64,000 bases of DNA from Candidatus Alistipes stercoravium (GTDB lineage: Bacteria > Bacteroidota > Bacteroidia > Bacteroidales > Rikenellaceae), in assembly GCA_019119615.1 (NCBI GenBank), contig DWWQ01000011.1:29801-93800 (forward strand), written 5' to 3'. The notes under the pieces were generated by a model that was given only the letters and a program-made list of their open reading frames with translations, ran no database searches and was not told the DNA's origin. The translations under genes were made by a program, and so were the position numbers. Each line of letters opens with the position of its first letter. Within the stretch, counting starts at the first letter, position 1. Below, one piece after another: positions 34,374 through 44,147 of this stretch.

Positions 34374-35377
34374 CAGTCGAAAAATTCATCCTCTTCCGCA
34401 CGGTCGCGGCGGCGGGGCGCCTCGCGGCGCTTCTCCTCCGGAGCGGGCGCCGCCGGAGCGACCGCGGCGGGCAGTTCGGGCCGTGCCGCACCCTCGAGGC
34501 GTTCGAGCGAGTCGCGCTCGCGCTCCTGGCGGACCCGCTCCTCGGCGGCTTCGGCGGCCTGCTTGCGCGCCTCGGCCTGCGAACGGCTCCACTTTGCGGC
34601 GTCGAGCGTCAGGCGCAGCGCCACGCGCGAGCCCAGCACGGCGGAGCGTTCGGCGCCCGGCGTCTGGAGGTAGACGCGCGCCTCCTTCTGGTTGAGGAGA
34701 TTGATCCCCTCGTCGAAGTCGATGCGCCCGATGTTGAGGCCCAGCTCCCAGAGGCGTCCCTTGGCCTGCTGGAGCGGAAGCCCGACGACCTGCGGGACGA
34801 CGGTGATGCTGTCGCCCGCCTGAACGCCGACATGAAGCGTAACGCCCGAGCCGATCTCGGCCTCCAGACGGCTCGTCGGGCTGACGGGGCGTCCGTCGTA
34901 GTACTCCTCGAGGACATAGTTCGTGGCCAGGTCGGGACGGTAAACCAGCTCGGCGATCTCCAGTCCGGCGATTTCGAGCATGTTCTTGGCCTGGCGCAGC
35001 GAGCGGCCCGCGACATAGGGCACGGGGACCGTCTTCTGGCGGAAGGCGTTGATCGTCAGGTAGACCGTGCGTCCGGGCTTCACCTCGACGCCCCCTTCGG
35101 GCAGCTGGTCGAGGACGACGCCCCCGGCGTAGGCCGGCACGAAGAGCGAGTCGTTTACCTGCAGCACGAGGTCGTTGGCCCGGGCGATGCGGCGGGCCTC
35201 GTCGAGGGCCACGCCCGAGAGGTCGGGCACCGTGCGGCGGGCGCCGTGGCGCGTGCCGAACTGCATGACCAGGTGCGCGACAACGGCCATCGCGAGAATG
35301 ATCGCCGCGATGAGCAGCAGGTTCCACAGCAGCGGATGCTGCCGGAGGCGCGTAAGGAGATTCTGCGGTTTTTCCAT
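34373..35377 (-). CDS. PASTA-domain membrane protein
   Basis: 334 residues. A cytoplasmic start, one membrane helix (about 16-40) and then three PASTA domains: VPDLSGVALDEARRIARAND, VPYVAGRSLRQAKNMLEIAG and VPQVVGLPLQQAKGRLWELG, each with its VxxVxG-xx-xxA core. A long Arg/Glu/Ala-rich tail ends in acidic residues. PASTA domains bind peptidoglycan fragments; unlike Gram-positive PASTA proteins, no kinase or transpeptidase domain is present. It is followed by rluD and preceded by the LptF/G-type permease, a typical Bacteroidetes gene order. Confidence 0.88.
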   Translation of the reverse strand: MEKPQNLLTRLRQHPLLWNLLLIAAIILAMAVVAHLVMQFGTRHGARRTVPDLSGVALDEARRIARANDLVLQVNDSLFVPAYAGGVVLDQLPEGGVEVKPGRTVYLTINAFRQKTVPVPYVAGRSLRQAKNMLEIAGLEIAELVYRPDLATNYVLEEYYDGRPVSPTSRLEAEIGSGVTLHVGVQAGDSITVVPQVVGLPLQQAKGRLWELGLNIGRIDFDEGINLLNQKEARVYLQTPGAERSAVLGSRVALRLTLDAAKWSRSQAEARKQAAEAAEERVRQERERDSLERLEGAARPELPAAVAPAAPAPEEKRREAPRRRDRAEEDEFFD

Positions 35378-35392
35378 GGGAGGGTTACGGGG

Positions 35393-36493
35393 TTATTTCG
35401 GCGCCTTGCGGTAGAGGTACACGGCGATGCCGAGGTAGATGATGTTCGGCAGCCATACGGCCAGACCCGAAGGCAGGGAGCCGCTCTTGGCGAACTCCTC
35501 GAAGAAGCGGTTGAAGAGGATGTACGAGAAGCAGAGACCCGTACCGATGCCGATGTGGAGTCCCGTGCCGCCGCGCACCTTGCGCGAGGAGAGCGAGACG
35601 CCGATGAGCGTCAGGATGAAGGTCGAGAAGGGGTAGGCGTAGCGGACGTGGCGTTCGACCTCGATGATGTTGATCGAATCGGAGCCCTTGGCGCGCTGCT
35701 GCGCGAGAAATTCGTTGAGCTGCGAGATGTTCATCGTCTGGATGAAGTCGTTGATCTCGCCCAGCTCCGTCACTTCGAGGTTGATGAGCGTGTCGAGGTT
35801 GCGGAACTGCTCGAAATGCTCCACGCCGAGCGAGTCGAAGGCCCGCTTCGTATAGCGGGGTGCGGTCCAGCGCTTGGTCTCGGGGTCGAACTTGATGTCG
35901 GCTGCCTCGAGCGAGCGGGTCATCGATCCCCCTTCGTAGTGTTCGAGGGCGAAGAACGAGGCCTGCTGCGTGGAGGCGCTGTACCCGCGGATGTAGGCGA
36001 AGGTGCCGGGTTCGATCTGCCGGTAGATGTGGCGGTCGAAGGCGCCCTTCTTCTTGTCGATGTACTGCTCCTTGAAGGCCACGACCTTGCGCTGCGAGAT
36101 GGGGATGAGCCAGAGGTTCAGGCCCAGCGACAGCGTGGCGATGATCAGCGCCCCCAGGAAGTAGGGCCACATGAGCCGCCGGAAGGACATGCCGCCCGAG
36201 AGCATGGCGACGATCTCGGTCTGGTAGGCCATCTTCGAGGTGAAGAAGATACAGGCGATGAAGGTGAACAGGCCGCTGAACTGGTTGATGAAGAAGGGGA
36301 TGAAGTTGAGGTAGTAGGTGAAGATGATCCCCTTGAAGGGCGCGTGCGACTCGGTGAAGTTATCGACCTTCTCGACATAGTCGAAGATCACGACGATGAC
36401 GATGATCATCGCGATGGCGAAGAAGAAGGTGGAGAGGAACTTCCCCAGTATGTAGCGGTCCAAGATCTTGAACCCCGGCCAGTATCGTTTCAT
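35393..36493 (-). CDS. LptF/LptG-type (YjgP/YjgQ) permease
   Basis: 366 residues from ATG 36493 (MKRYWPGFKILDRYILGKFL); the frame upstream is shadow of tgt. Three membrane helices at the N-terminal half (about 20-40, 60-85, 100-125) and three at the end (about 280-365) enclose a periplasmic beta-jellyroll domain of about 150 residues. R-Y-I-L-G-K-F-L and the MAYQTEIVAMLSGGMSFRR segment match the family. LptF and LptG form the inner-membrane permease that extracts lipopolysaccharide, powered by LptB, which is not here. It starts 5 nt after tgt. Confidence 0.88.
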   Translation of the reverse strand: MKRYWPGFKILDRYILGKFLSTFFFAIAMIIVIVVIFDYVEKVDNFTESHAPFKGIIFTYYLNFIPFFINQFSGLFTFIACIFFTSKMAYQTEIVAMLSGGMSFRRLMWPYFLGALIIATLSLGLNLWLIPISQRKVVAFKEQYIDKKKGAFDRHIYRQIEPGTFAYIRGYSASTQQASFFALEHYEGGSMTRSLEAADIKFDPETKRWTAPRYTKRAFDSLGVEHFEQFRNLDTLINLEVTELGEINDFIQTMNISQLNEFLAQQRAKGSDSINIIEVERHVRYAYPFSTFILTLIGVSLSSRKVRGGTGLHIGIGTGLCFSYILFNRFFEEFAKSGSLPSGLAVWLPNIIYLGIAVYLYRKAPK

Positions 36494-36497
36494 GGTA

Positions 36498-37634
<1,137 letters not shown>

Positions 37635-37643
37635 AATACGGAG

Positions 37644-37651
37644 CAAAAGTA
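37644..37651 (-). promoter_or_regulatory. -7 promoter element of tgt
   Basis: TACTTTTG on the minus strand (TAnnTTTG), about 10 nt before ATG 37634, so the leader is very short. Confidence 0.4.
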
Positions 37652-37732
37652 GCGAAAATATTTCGGATTCGGGAATCCGCCCGTCAAATAGTTGCGGGCA
37701 GAGGGGCACGGCGGCCGGCAGCCGATAAAAAA

Positions 37733-37764
37733 TTTGGCATTGCGCGCGGCAAATCGTATCTTTG
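37733..37764 (+). promoter_or_regulatory. Bacteroidetes-type promoter of the glycosyltransferase gene
   Basis: TTTG at 37733-37736, a 20-nt spacer and TATCTTTG at 37757-37764. It matches the TTTG-n19/20-TAnnTTTG consensus and is 16 nt before ATG 37781. Confidence 0.65.
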
Positions 37765-37780
37765 CGCATATTTCGCCGAT

Positions 37781-38782
37781 ATGCAATTCTTCGATACATT
37801 TCTGGCATGCTACGGCTGGGAGGGCGCAGCCCTCGCGGGGGCGATGCTCCTGATGCTCGGCGTGCAGCTCTACTACTATCTGGGGGTTTTCGGCCGCATC
37901 GCCGGCTACCGGAACAACCGCCGCATGGCGCGTCTCGAGGCCGAACCGCCCGTGTCGGTCATCATCCCGCTCTTTTCGGAGGACTACACCTTCATCGAGG
38001 AGCGCCTGCCGCTTGTCCTGGCCCAGAGCTACCCCGATTTCGAGGTGATCCTGGTCTATGTGGGCCACGACACGGATTTCTACGAGGACCTCGTGCAGCT
38101 GCGCCACAGCTTTCCGCAGATCGCGACGACGAAGATCCACCTCGACCCGCGCTTCCCGATCTCGCGCAAGATGGCCCTCAACGTGGGCATCAAGTCGGCG
38201 CACTACGAGCACATGGTCTTCACCTCGACGGACGCCGTGCCGCAGACCGACCGCTGGCTCTCGCTCATGGCCAAGGGCTTCATGCGCGGGGAGATCGTCC
38301 TGGGCTACTGCGGCGTGGAACGCACGAAAGGCCTTGCCAACTACCTGATGCGCTCGTGGCGCATGATGCACGCCGCCGAGTGGATCGCCCGCGCCGTGCG
38401 GGGCCGCGCCTACCGGGGCACGCTCCACAACTTCGGATTTACCAAAAAGCTCTACTTCGGGGCCAACGGCTTCAGCCACCTGAACATGAATATCGGCGAG
38501 GACGACCTCTTCCTGCAGCGGGTCATCACCCCGGATAACGTGAGCGTCATCCTCTCGCCGCGGGCCACGCTGCGCGAAAAGACGTGGGGCGGCCTGCGCT
38601 GGTGGATGAGCCAGCTGCGCTACTACGGCTCGTCGCTGCGCTTCTACCCCGCGGCGGTGCGGAGCTACATCCGCCAGGAGACGGGCTCGCGCGTGCTCTT
38701 CTTCCTCACGGTGCTCTGCGCCCTGGCGGTCATGCCCCTCGAATACAAGCTCGCGGCGCTGCTGCTCGCGCTCATCCGCTAG
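37781..38782 (+). CDS. Glycosyltransferase family 2 membrane protein, cut short by in-frame TAG
   Basis: 333 residues to the TAG at 38780-38782. One N-terminal membrane helix (about 12-35) leads to a GT-A domain: PPVSVIIPLFSEDYTFIEE, then a donor-site region and VFTSTDAVP, and IGEDDLFLQR, the catalytic ED. Two membrane helices lie near the end (AVMPLEYKLAALLLALIR). The reading frame continues after TAG for 50 more codons (38783-38932) to TAG 38933-38935 with the look of family C-terminus (a positively charged stretch, then a helix). So either a nonsense mutation has cut 50 residues, or there is readthrough or a sequencing error. Targets are unknown; it probably adds a sugar to envelope lipid. 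Confidence 0.82.
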   Translation: MQFFDTFLACYGWEGAALAGAMLLMLGVQLYYYLGVFGRIAGYRNNRRMARLEAEPPVSVIIPLFSEDYTFIEERLPLVLAQSYPDFEVILVYVGHDTDFYEDLVQLRHSFPQIATTKIHLDPRFPISRKMALNVGIKSAHYEHMVFTSTDAVPQTDRWLSLMAKGFMRGEIVLGYCGVERTKGLANYLMRSWRMMHAAEWIARAVRGRAYRGTLHNFGFTKKLYFGANGFSHLNMNIGEDDLFLQRVITPDNVSVILSPRATLREKTWGGLRWWMSQLRYYGSSLRFYPAAVRSYIRQETGSRVLFFLTVLCALAVMPLEYKLAALLLALIR

Positions 38783-38935
38783 GCCGTGGTGCTCCTCGAG
38801 GTGCGGCGCACCGCCCAACGCCTGGGCGAGACGGGCATTCTGGGCCGTTATTTCCTCTATGACCTGCTGAGCCCGCTGTGGGCCGCCCTGCTGGGGCTGC
38901 AGCTGCTGCGGCGCGACGAACGCGTATGGAGATAG
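38783..38935 (+). other. Detached in-frame C-terminal extension of the glycosyltransferase
   Basis: Fifty codons in the same frame as the gene before them, beginning AVVLLEVRRT and ending RRDERVWR before TAG 38933-38935. It includes a hydrophobic helix (FLYDLLSPLWAALLGLQ). The ATG of the sigma-factor gene (38926) overlaps its final 10 bases, as if the two were once coupled. Confidence 0.65.
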
Positions 38936-39489
38936 CCGACTATATCGTAGCGAGCGACGGCGAGCTGGCCGCCCGGGTGCTCGAGGGCGACGACCACGCC
39001 TTCGAATACCTGTTCAACCGCTACCGCGAGGCGATCTACCGGCTCTTCGTCCAGCGGCTGGGGCGCACGGACGATGCCGACGACCTGCTGCAGGAGACCT
39101 TCATCAAGGTCTATATCAACCTGCACCGCTACAATACCGCGTACACCTTCGGGCAGTGGGTCTATACCATCGCGCGCAATACGTTCGTCGATTACATCCG
39201 GCGCCGGCAGGACGGGCTGCCGATCGACGAGCACTTCGCAGCCCCGGCCTCGAGCGCCCCGACACCCGAGGAGCGTTTCATCAACCTCCAGCAGCGGACG
39301 CAGATCGAGCACTACCTCGAACGCCTCACGCCGCGCTACCGGCAGCTGATCCGCATGCGCTTTTTCGAGGAGTACTCCTACGAGGAGATCGCCGCGAAGC
39401 TCTCGCTGCCGCTGGGGACCGTGAAGACGCAGATCCACCGCGCCCGCGAACAGATGTGCCGCATGATCGCCGAGGGCGAGCAGCACTGA
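38926..39489 (+). CDS. ECF-type RNA polymerase sigma factor
   Basis: 187 residues from ATG 38926 (MEIADYIVASDGELAARVLE). Region 2 (about 20-90) has LFNRYREAIYRLFVQRL, DDADDLLQETFIKVYINLH and FGQWVYTIARNTFVDYIRRR, the ECF core-binding and -10 recognition parts. Region 4 (about 130-185) has LTPRYRQLIRMRFFEEYSYEEIAAKLSLPLGTVKTQIHRAR, cut here into two readings, a helix-turn-helix for -35. No anti-sigma factor gene is next to it. It overlaps the cut-off glycosyltransferase frame by 10 nt. Confidence 0.9.
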   Translation: MEIADYIVASDGELAARVLEGDDHAFEYLFNRYREAIYRLFVQRLGRTDDADDLLQETFIKVYINLHRYNTAYTFGQWVYTIARNTFVDYIRRRQDGLPIDEHFAAPASSAPTPEERFINLQQRTQIEHYLERLTPRYRQLIRMRFFEEYSYEEIAAKLSLPLGTVKTQIHRAREQMCRMIAEGEQH

Positions 39490-39536
39490 CCCCCGGAGGG
39501 GAGGGCCGCGGAAGAGGGTACGGAGGAGGCCGGCAG

Positions 39537-39645
39537 AACCGCCGGACCGCCGCAGAAGCACAACCCGCCCCAGAACCGCTGCAAAACCGCCGCCAAGAAC
39601 CACAGAACCGCCAAAAACCGCCGAACCACACCGAAAACCGCCATT
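39537..39645 (+). repeat. AACCGCC-rich low-complexity intergenic tract
   Basis: At least five copies of AACCGCC occur at irregular spacing within about 110 nt between the sigma-factor and rsmG genes (170-nt gap), together with several AACCAC/AACCGCT variants. Frames through it are short and not coding-like. Confidence 0.6.
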
Positions 39646-39659
39646 TCCCGCATACGACC

Positions 39660-40286
39660 ATGGAAACGATCTTCGAAAAATACTTTCCGGAGCTCACCCC
39701 GGAGCAGTGCGCGCAGTTTGCGGCGCTCGAAGGGCTCTACGCCGCATGGAACGCCCGCATCAACGTCATCTCGCGCAAGGATTTCGACCAGCTCCGGGTG
39801 CGGCATGTGCTGCACTCGCTGGCCATTGCGAAGGTGTGCCGCTTCGACGCCGGGGCCCGGGTGCTCGACGTGGGGTGCGGCGGCGGCTTTCCGTCCATCC
39901 CGCTGGCGATCCTCTTCCCGGAGGCGCACTTCACGGCCGCGGACTCGATCCGCAAGAAGATCACCGTGGTCGAGGGGGTCTCGGCGAGCCTGGGGCTGCG
40001 GAACCTCACGCCGCAGTGCGTGCGGGTCGAAACGCTTCAGACGCGCTACGACTACGTCGTCTCGCGGGCCGTTACGGCGATGCCGGAGTTCGTCGGCTGG
40101 GTCTGGAAGCTGCTCGAACGGGGACAGCGGGGCTCGCTGCCCAACGGCATCCTCTACCTCAAGGGCGGGGACCTTGCCGAGGAGCTGGCCCGCACCCGCC
40201 TGAAGTGGACGCTCTACGATATCCAGGATTTCTTCACGGAGCCCTTCTTCGAGACGAAAAAGGTGGTCTACACCCCGAAACAATAG
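39660..40286 (+). CDS. rsmG: 16S rRNA (guanine-N7)-methyltransferase
   Basis: 208 residues from ATG 39660 (METIFEKYFPELTPEQCAQF). RsmG methylates G527 of 16S rRNA. VLDVGCGGGFPSIPLAI at about 68-84 is the SAM motif I of the family, and NVISRKDFDQLRVRHVLHSL, just before, is the RsmG N-terminal signature. The DYVVSRAVTAM segment follows. Length is typical. A hairpin follows the stop codon directly. Confidence 0.92.
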   Translation: METIFEKYFPELTPEQCAQFAALEGLYAAWNARINVISRKDFDQLRVRHVLHSLAIAKVCRFDAGARVLDVGCGGGFPSIPLAILFPEAHFTAADSIRKKITVVEGVSASLGLRNLTPQCVRVETLQTRYDYVVSRAVTAMPEFVGWVWKLLERGQRGSLPNGILYLKGGDLAEELARTRLKWTLYDIQDFFTEPFFETKKVVYTPKQ

Positions 40287-40306
40287 CGTCGCCCCGGAGG
40301 CGACGC
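40286..40306 (+). terminator. Perfect hairpin at the rsmG stop
   Basis: GCGTCGCC / CCGGA / GGCGACGC, an 8-bp perfect stem starting at the last base of the stop codon. No T-run follows. Confidence 0.5.
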
Positions 40307-40326
40307 CCTCCGGTCCCGCCGGCATC

Positions 40327-40370
40327 AAAAAAACATCCGTCCACACACCTTTCGGCTGCGGACGGATGTT
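40327..40370 (-). terminator. Terminator of the fimbrial operon
   Basis: AACATCCGTCC pairs with GGACGGATGTT across a 17-nt loop (40332-40370). On the minus strand it is followed by a run of seven T. It ends the operon that closes with the DUF4906 gene. Confidence 0.85.
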
Positions 40371-40435
40371 CCATTTCAAAGAAAAGGGTATCGGGATGGG
40401 GAGCGGCCGTCGGGGGCGGCCGCCCGTCTGCAGGG

Positions 40436-42919
40436 TCAATCCACCGGATTCAGATCGACGCGGAAGGCACGGATGCGCAGCACCTCGGTCCGCAGCGCAT
40501 AGCCGCCGTTCCCGTATTCGTAGGCATATCGCGTCCAGTCGCCGTCGCCGCCGCCGCTCTGCGCATAACCGGTAGGATCGTTCAGATCGACCTTTGTGGC
40601 ACGGGCGCGCGTCTCGCTCTGTCCGTCCGTGCCGCCCTCCTCCTCACCGGCCGAGGAGCTCCAGTAGTATTCGGTCTGGAACTCGCCGAAGGTCGTATAG
40701 TACTGCGTCAGGGCATCCTCCATCTGGCGGATACCGGGCAGGAACCACTTGCTTTCGTTGGTAATCTCCTCGTAACCGAAGAGTCTGTAATAGTCATATT
40801 CCATATTGACCGTACCGTTCGCATTGCGCTTGTTGCGGTTGAAGCAGTACTCGAAGGCGGAGCGAGGCCGGCCGTTGAGCGTCATGATGCCCTGATTGGA
40901 GCGATAGATCACAAAACTCGTATAGGGATAACCGTCATTGAAAACCTGTCCGGGAGCCTCGTATGAACTGGTCGGGATCAAGCCAAAATGATCCGCATAG
41001 AGCTGCTCCACCTCGAAATTCTCGAGGCCCGAATTCAGTTCGGCCCAGGGCAGGCCGTCGTAGATCTGTTCGGTGGCATACTCGTCGAGCGGGTCGTAGT
41101 GGTCGAGGTACTCCTCGTACTGCTCCATGTAGAGCGTACCGCCGTCGCGCATCGCCACGGGCAGCAGATGGGCCTGCCCGAGAAGCAGCGTGCGGCGTTT
41201 CTTCTCCACGCCGTTCTCCTTGTAGATCATCGTAACGGTCGCCGAACGGTCCTGCAGCACCAGATTTTCGTCGATATAGAAGTAGACGCGGTCGCGCGAG
41301 TTCCGGACCGTCGTCCGGGTGTTGTTGTAGAGGGCGCCGCCCGCCTTGAGCAACCCCCGCGTGAAGAAGGCGCGCTTGCCGTTGCCCGCGGTCCACGGCG
41401 TGCCGACGGCCAGGTGGGTGCCGCCCTGGGCATAGGCCGTGAAACCGGACGCGGAGACCGTGCCGGCAGCCATGTCCGCCGCCGCGATCCGCTCCATGCG
41501 GACCCAGTCGGGAACGGTGGCCGGATCGGGCGTCTCACTTCCCTCGGGCACCTCGCCGAGGATTACCTCCATCGTCGGATTCACCGCCTCGGGCGCAAAG
41601 AGATAGACATCCATGGGCGTGATGCAGAAGTGGGCGTCGTGGTTGCGCTCGCGCAGTATGGCGATGTAGTACTCGTTGTCCTCCTCCTCGACATTCACGC
41701 GCGCATCGAGCGTATATTCGCCCGTCTCCGAATCCTGCGCCGTCAGGCCCTTGATCGTGATGTCGTTCTTGTACTGGTGGTTGCGCTTGATGCTGAAGTC
41801 GTTCGTATGGTTGGCCCCCAGATAGAGCGTGTAGCTCACTTCGTAGATCGCGCTGTTGTAGGTGGCGTAGAATCCGTGGAGCACGACGGCCGTCGCATCG
41901 GCATTGGCCAGATAGGGCTTGTAGCGCTGTTTCTGGGCATCGGTAATCCCCTCGGGATAGAGTGCCTTTTCGCGTTCGGCATCGGTCAGCGTCGCGGGAT
42001 CGACCGTCGGATTGGCCCACTCCTCGCCCGGATCGATCTTCCACTCGGGCTGCTGGATGTTCTCGTACATGTAGAACGTGAAGGTGATCTGCCCGTTGCG
42101 ATTGTAGATGGTGCGCTGGAGCGACGCCCCGGCCTCCTTGGTCCAGGCATCGTCCCAACCGGTCTGGGAGCCCGCCGCCGGAGCCGTGAAGGGAACCCGC
42201 GTCGGGAGGTTGCGGACCGTCCAGTCCATCAGGTAGAAGGCCGGGAAATTCTCCTCCTGCACCTCGCTGTCGATCTGAAGGCTGACATCGACGCGCGCCA
42301 TAAGCGCCGTCAGCTCGACATAGCGGTCGCCTTCGGGCGTGCCGCCCGTCAGGTCGATCGTCTTGAATCCCACCATCGGCATGCCGCCCTCGGGCAGTCC
42401 GAGCGCCACCTCGCCGGCATCGGGGATGTAGTTGAAATTCTCCAGGTCGCCGCGGTTGCGGATCCCGTCGGGACGTCCGTCGCCGTCGTCGTCGCGGCCG
42501 AAAATCGCGGCATCGACGTTGGCCACGGCGTAGACCGTGGCGCTCTTCGCCAGGTCGGGATTGTCGAAGAGCTCCCGGTCGATCTTCAGCAGCGTAACGC
42601 CTTCGCCCGGGGCGTAGTAACCGCCCTTCTGCGCAGCATCGGGATAACCCGTCAGGTAACCGCCCTCGAGGTAGTTGCCGTCGGCGTCGAAGAAGAAGAT
42701 ATGGAGGTTGTTGATGCGTTTCTCATCCTCGTCCTTGATGTCGCTCGCACGCGTCGTAACCCGGTGGAACGACATCGGGTCGCTGACGAAGGCAAGCGTC
42801 GTCATCGGGTCGTCCGTCTTCCCGGAGGGCCCGAGCAGCTCCTCCTGCCGGCAGGAGGAGAGTCCGGCGAGTCCCAGCAACACGGCACCCGCAAGCAGCC
42901 GGTATTTCATGCGTATCAT
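40436..42919 (-). CDS. Large fimbrial tip/shaft-type lipoprotein (DUF4906)
   Basis: 827 residues. Lipobox GLSSC gives Cys23 (Cys20 from the second Met). An Arg57-Ala58 step (VTTRASDIKD) resembles the arginine-protease maturation site of type V pilins. An N-terminal fimbrillin-like domain (LHIFFFDADGNYLEGGYLTG) is followed by large beta-rich modules and, near residue 700-770, EYCFNRNKRNANG and KWFLPGIRQMEDALTQYY, the DUF4906 C-terminal pattern also seen in fimbrial accessory or tip proteins. It is the last gene of the operon. A tip adhesin or length terminator role is inferred. Confidence 0.72.
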   Translation of the reverse strand: MIRMKYRLLAGAVLLGLAGLSSCRQEELLGPSGKTDDPMTTLAFVSDPMSFHRVTTRASDIKDEDEKRINNLHIFFFDADGNYLEGGYLTGYPDAAQKGGYYAPGEGVTLLKIDRELFDNPDLAKSATVYAVANVDAAIFGRDDDGDGRPDGIRNRGDLENFNYIPDAGEVALGLPEGGMPMVGFKTIDLTGGTPEGDRYVELTALMARVDVSLQIDSEVQEENFPAFYLMDWTVRNLPTRVPFTAPAAGSQTGWDDAWTKEAGASLQRTIYNRNGQITFTFYMYENIQQPEWKIDPGEEWANPTVDPATLTDAEREKALYPEGITDAQKQRYKPYLANADATAVVLHGFYATYNSAIYEVSYTLYLGANHTNDFSIKRNHQYKNDITIKGLTAQDSETGEYTLDARVNVEEEDNEYYIAILRERNHDAHFCITPMDVYLFAPEAVNPTMEVILGEVPEGSETPDPATVPDWVRMERIAAADMAAGTVSASGFTAYAQGGTHLAVGTPWTAGNGKRAFFTRGLLKAGGALYNNTRTTVRNSRDRVYFYIDENLVLQDRSATVTMIYKENGVEKKRRTLLLGQAHLLPVAMRDGGTLYMEQYEEYLDHYDPLDEYATEQIYDGLPWAELNSGLENFEVEQLYADHFGLIPTSSYEAPGQVFNDGYPYTSFVIYRSNQGIMTLNGRPRSAFEYCFNRNKRNANGTVNMEYDYYRLFGYEEITNESKWFLPGIRQMEDALTQYYTTFGEFQTEYYWSSSAGEEEGGTDGQSETRARATKVDLNDPTGYAQSGGGDGDWTRYAYEYGNGGYALRTEVLRIRAFRVDLNPVD

Positions 42920-42931
42920 AGTCTCTTCGCT

Positions 42932-44137
42932 TTATTCGAATACCACATCGTCGTTATCCTCGCGGCCGTCGTCCGCCTCGCCGTCCTCCCACTGTTCGCC
43001 GTTGTCCACCATGAACTGCAGGACAAACGTGTCGCCCACGAAGTTGAGCTGCGCGGTATACTTCACGCCGGGGCGCGGCGTGAAGGTGCCGGGACGGGGG
43101 ATCGACTGCTGCTTCCGCTCGCCGCCGAACGTATAGTCGATATTGACCGTTACGTTCTCGCCGAAGCTGCTGCCCGTGCCGGAGATCAGCAGCAGGTGTT
43201 CGCCGCCGACGACCCCGGAGGAGGTTGCGGTCTCGCCCTCGGCCGGAGCCGGCAGCGCGAGATCCGATTCGAGCAGCGGGTAGTAGCCCGCATAGCGGTT
43301 CGCGGAGAACGAGAAGGCGACGCTGTTGCCCCGCAGGTCGATCGTTACATCCTTGTAGAAGCTGCCGCTCACTGACACCGAGTGCACCGTGAGGTCCCTC
43401 TCGCTGAGGTTGTTCACCTGAAACCCGAGTCCGGTGAGCACATGGCTGAAGGTAAAGCGCAGGTTGCCGTCCGCACGCGTACGGTCGTAGAGCACGGCGA
43501 GCATGGCGTCGGGCGTCGCCGTATGGTCGAGCCGGTCGGAGGAGATGTCCGCACCCGTCTGGGGCATGGTGAAGGTCATCACGGGCGCGCCGGCCGTGGT
43601 CTGCTCGGCCGGTTCGGAGATCGTGAAGAAGTTTTCGCCGTAGGGATACCAGGCGATGAAGGAGTAGCGGTAGTCGTCCGCACCGACGACCTCCCCGTTT
43701 GCGTTGTTGTCCGTGTCATACCCGTCGCGGTACCAGTATTTGGGGTTGTTGGCCCCGCCGCCGGTCCGGTCGTAGGTGCAGCCGCCGGTCCCGACGACCA
43801 CCCGCTGCTTGTAGAACACCTCGGGCGAGGAGTGCGCCTTTTTCAACGTCCACGGGTTGCCGCCGGAGGTATAATCCATGTGGATTTTCGTCGGGTCGGA
43901 ACTTACCGTATAGGGCACGCAGTAGCCGAGGACTCCGAATTCGTCGCCTGCGGAGAGAGCATTCCTGAACGTGCTGCGCGTCTCGACGGAAAGCGTCGGC
44001 ACGCCGAAAAGGATGCGCTGCGAGGCATCCGCCGCCGGATTCACGCCCTCCTCCTTTTCACAGGACAACGCCGCAAGACCTATTGCCAGAAGGGCTGCCC
44101 ACCCTGTCAATCGTTTCGTATTCATGGCTTTACTCAT
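42932..44137 (-). CDS. Fimbrillin-family lipoprotein
   Basis: 401 residues (397 from the second Met). Lipobox LAALSC gives Cys26. Possible Arg maturation at Arg54 (SVETRSTFRN). Fimbrillin-like features: FGVLGYCVPY and YSFIAWYPYGENF, then LRFTFSHVLTGLGFQVNNLSERDL, the F-x-H-x-L/M motif typical of the N-terminal FimA domain, and a C-terminal IYTF-type strand. An acidic C-terminus (DGEADDGREDNDD) ends it. The gene lies between another fimbrillin and the DUF4906 gene with 10-12-nt gaps. Probably an accessory pilin. Confidence 0.78.
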   Translation of the reverse strand: MSKAMNTKRLTGWAALLAIGLAALSCEKEEGVNPAADASQRILFGVPTLSVETRSTFRNALSAGDEFGVLGYCVPYTVSSDPTKIHMDYTSGGNPWTLKKAHSSPEVFYKQRVVVGTGGCTYDRTGGGANNPKYWYRDGYDTDNNANGEVVGADDYRYSFIAWYPYGENFFTISEPAEQTTAGAPVMTFTMPQTGADISSDRLDHTATPDAMLAVLYDRTRADGNLRFTFSHVLTGLGFQVNNLSERDLTVHSVSVSGSFYKDVTIDLRGNSVAFSFSANRYAGYYPLLESDLALPAPAEGETATSSGVVGGEHLLLISGTGSSFGENVTVNIDYTFGGERKQQSIPRPGTFTPRPGVKYTAQLNFVGDTFVLQFMVDNGEQWEDGEADDGREDNDDVVFE

Positions 44138-44147
44138 TTTTCCGCGA

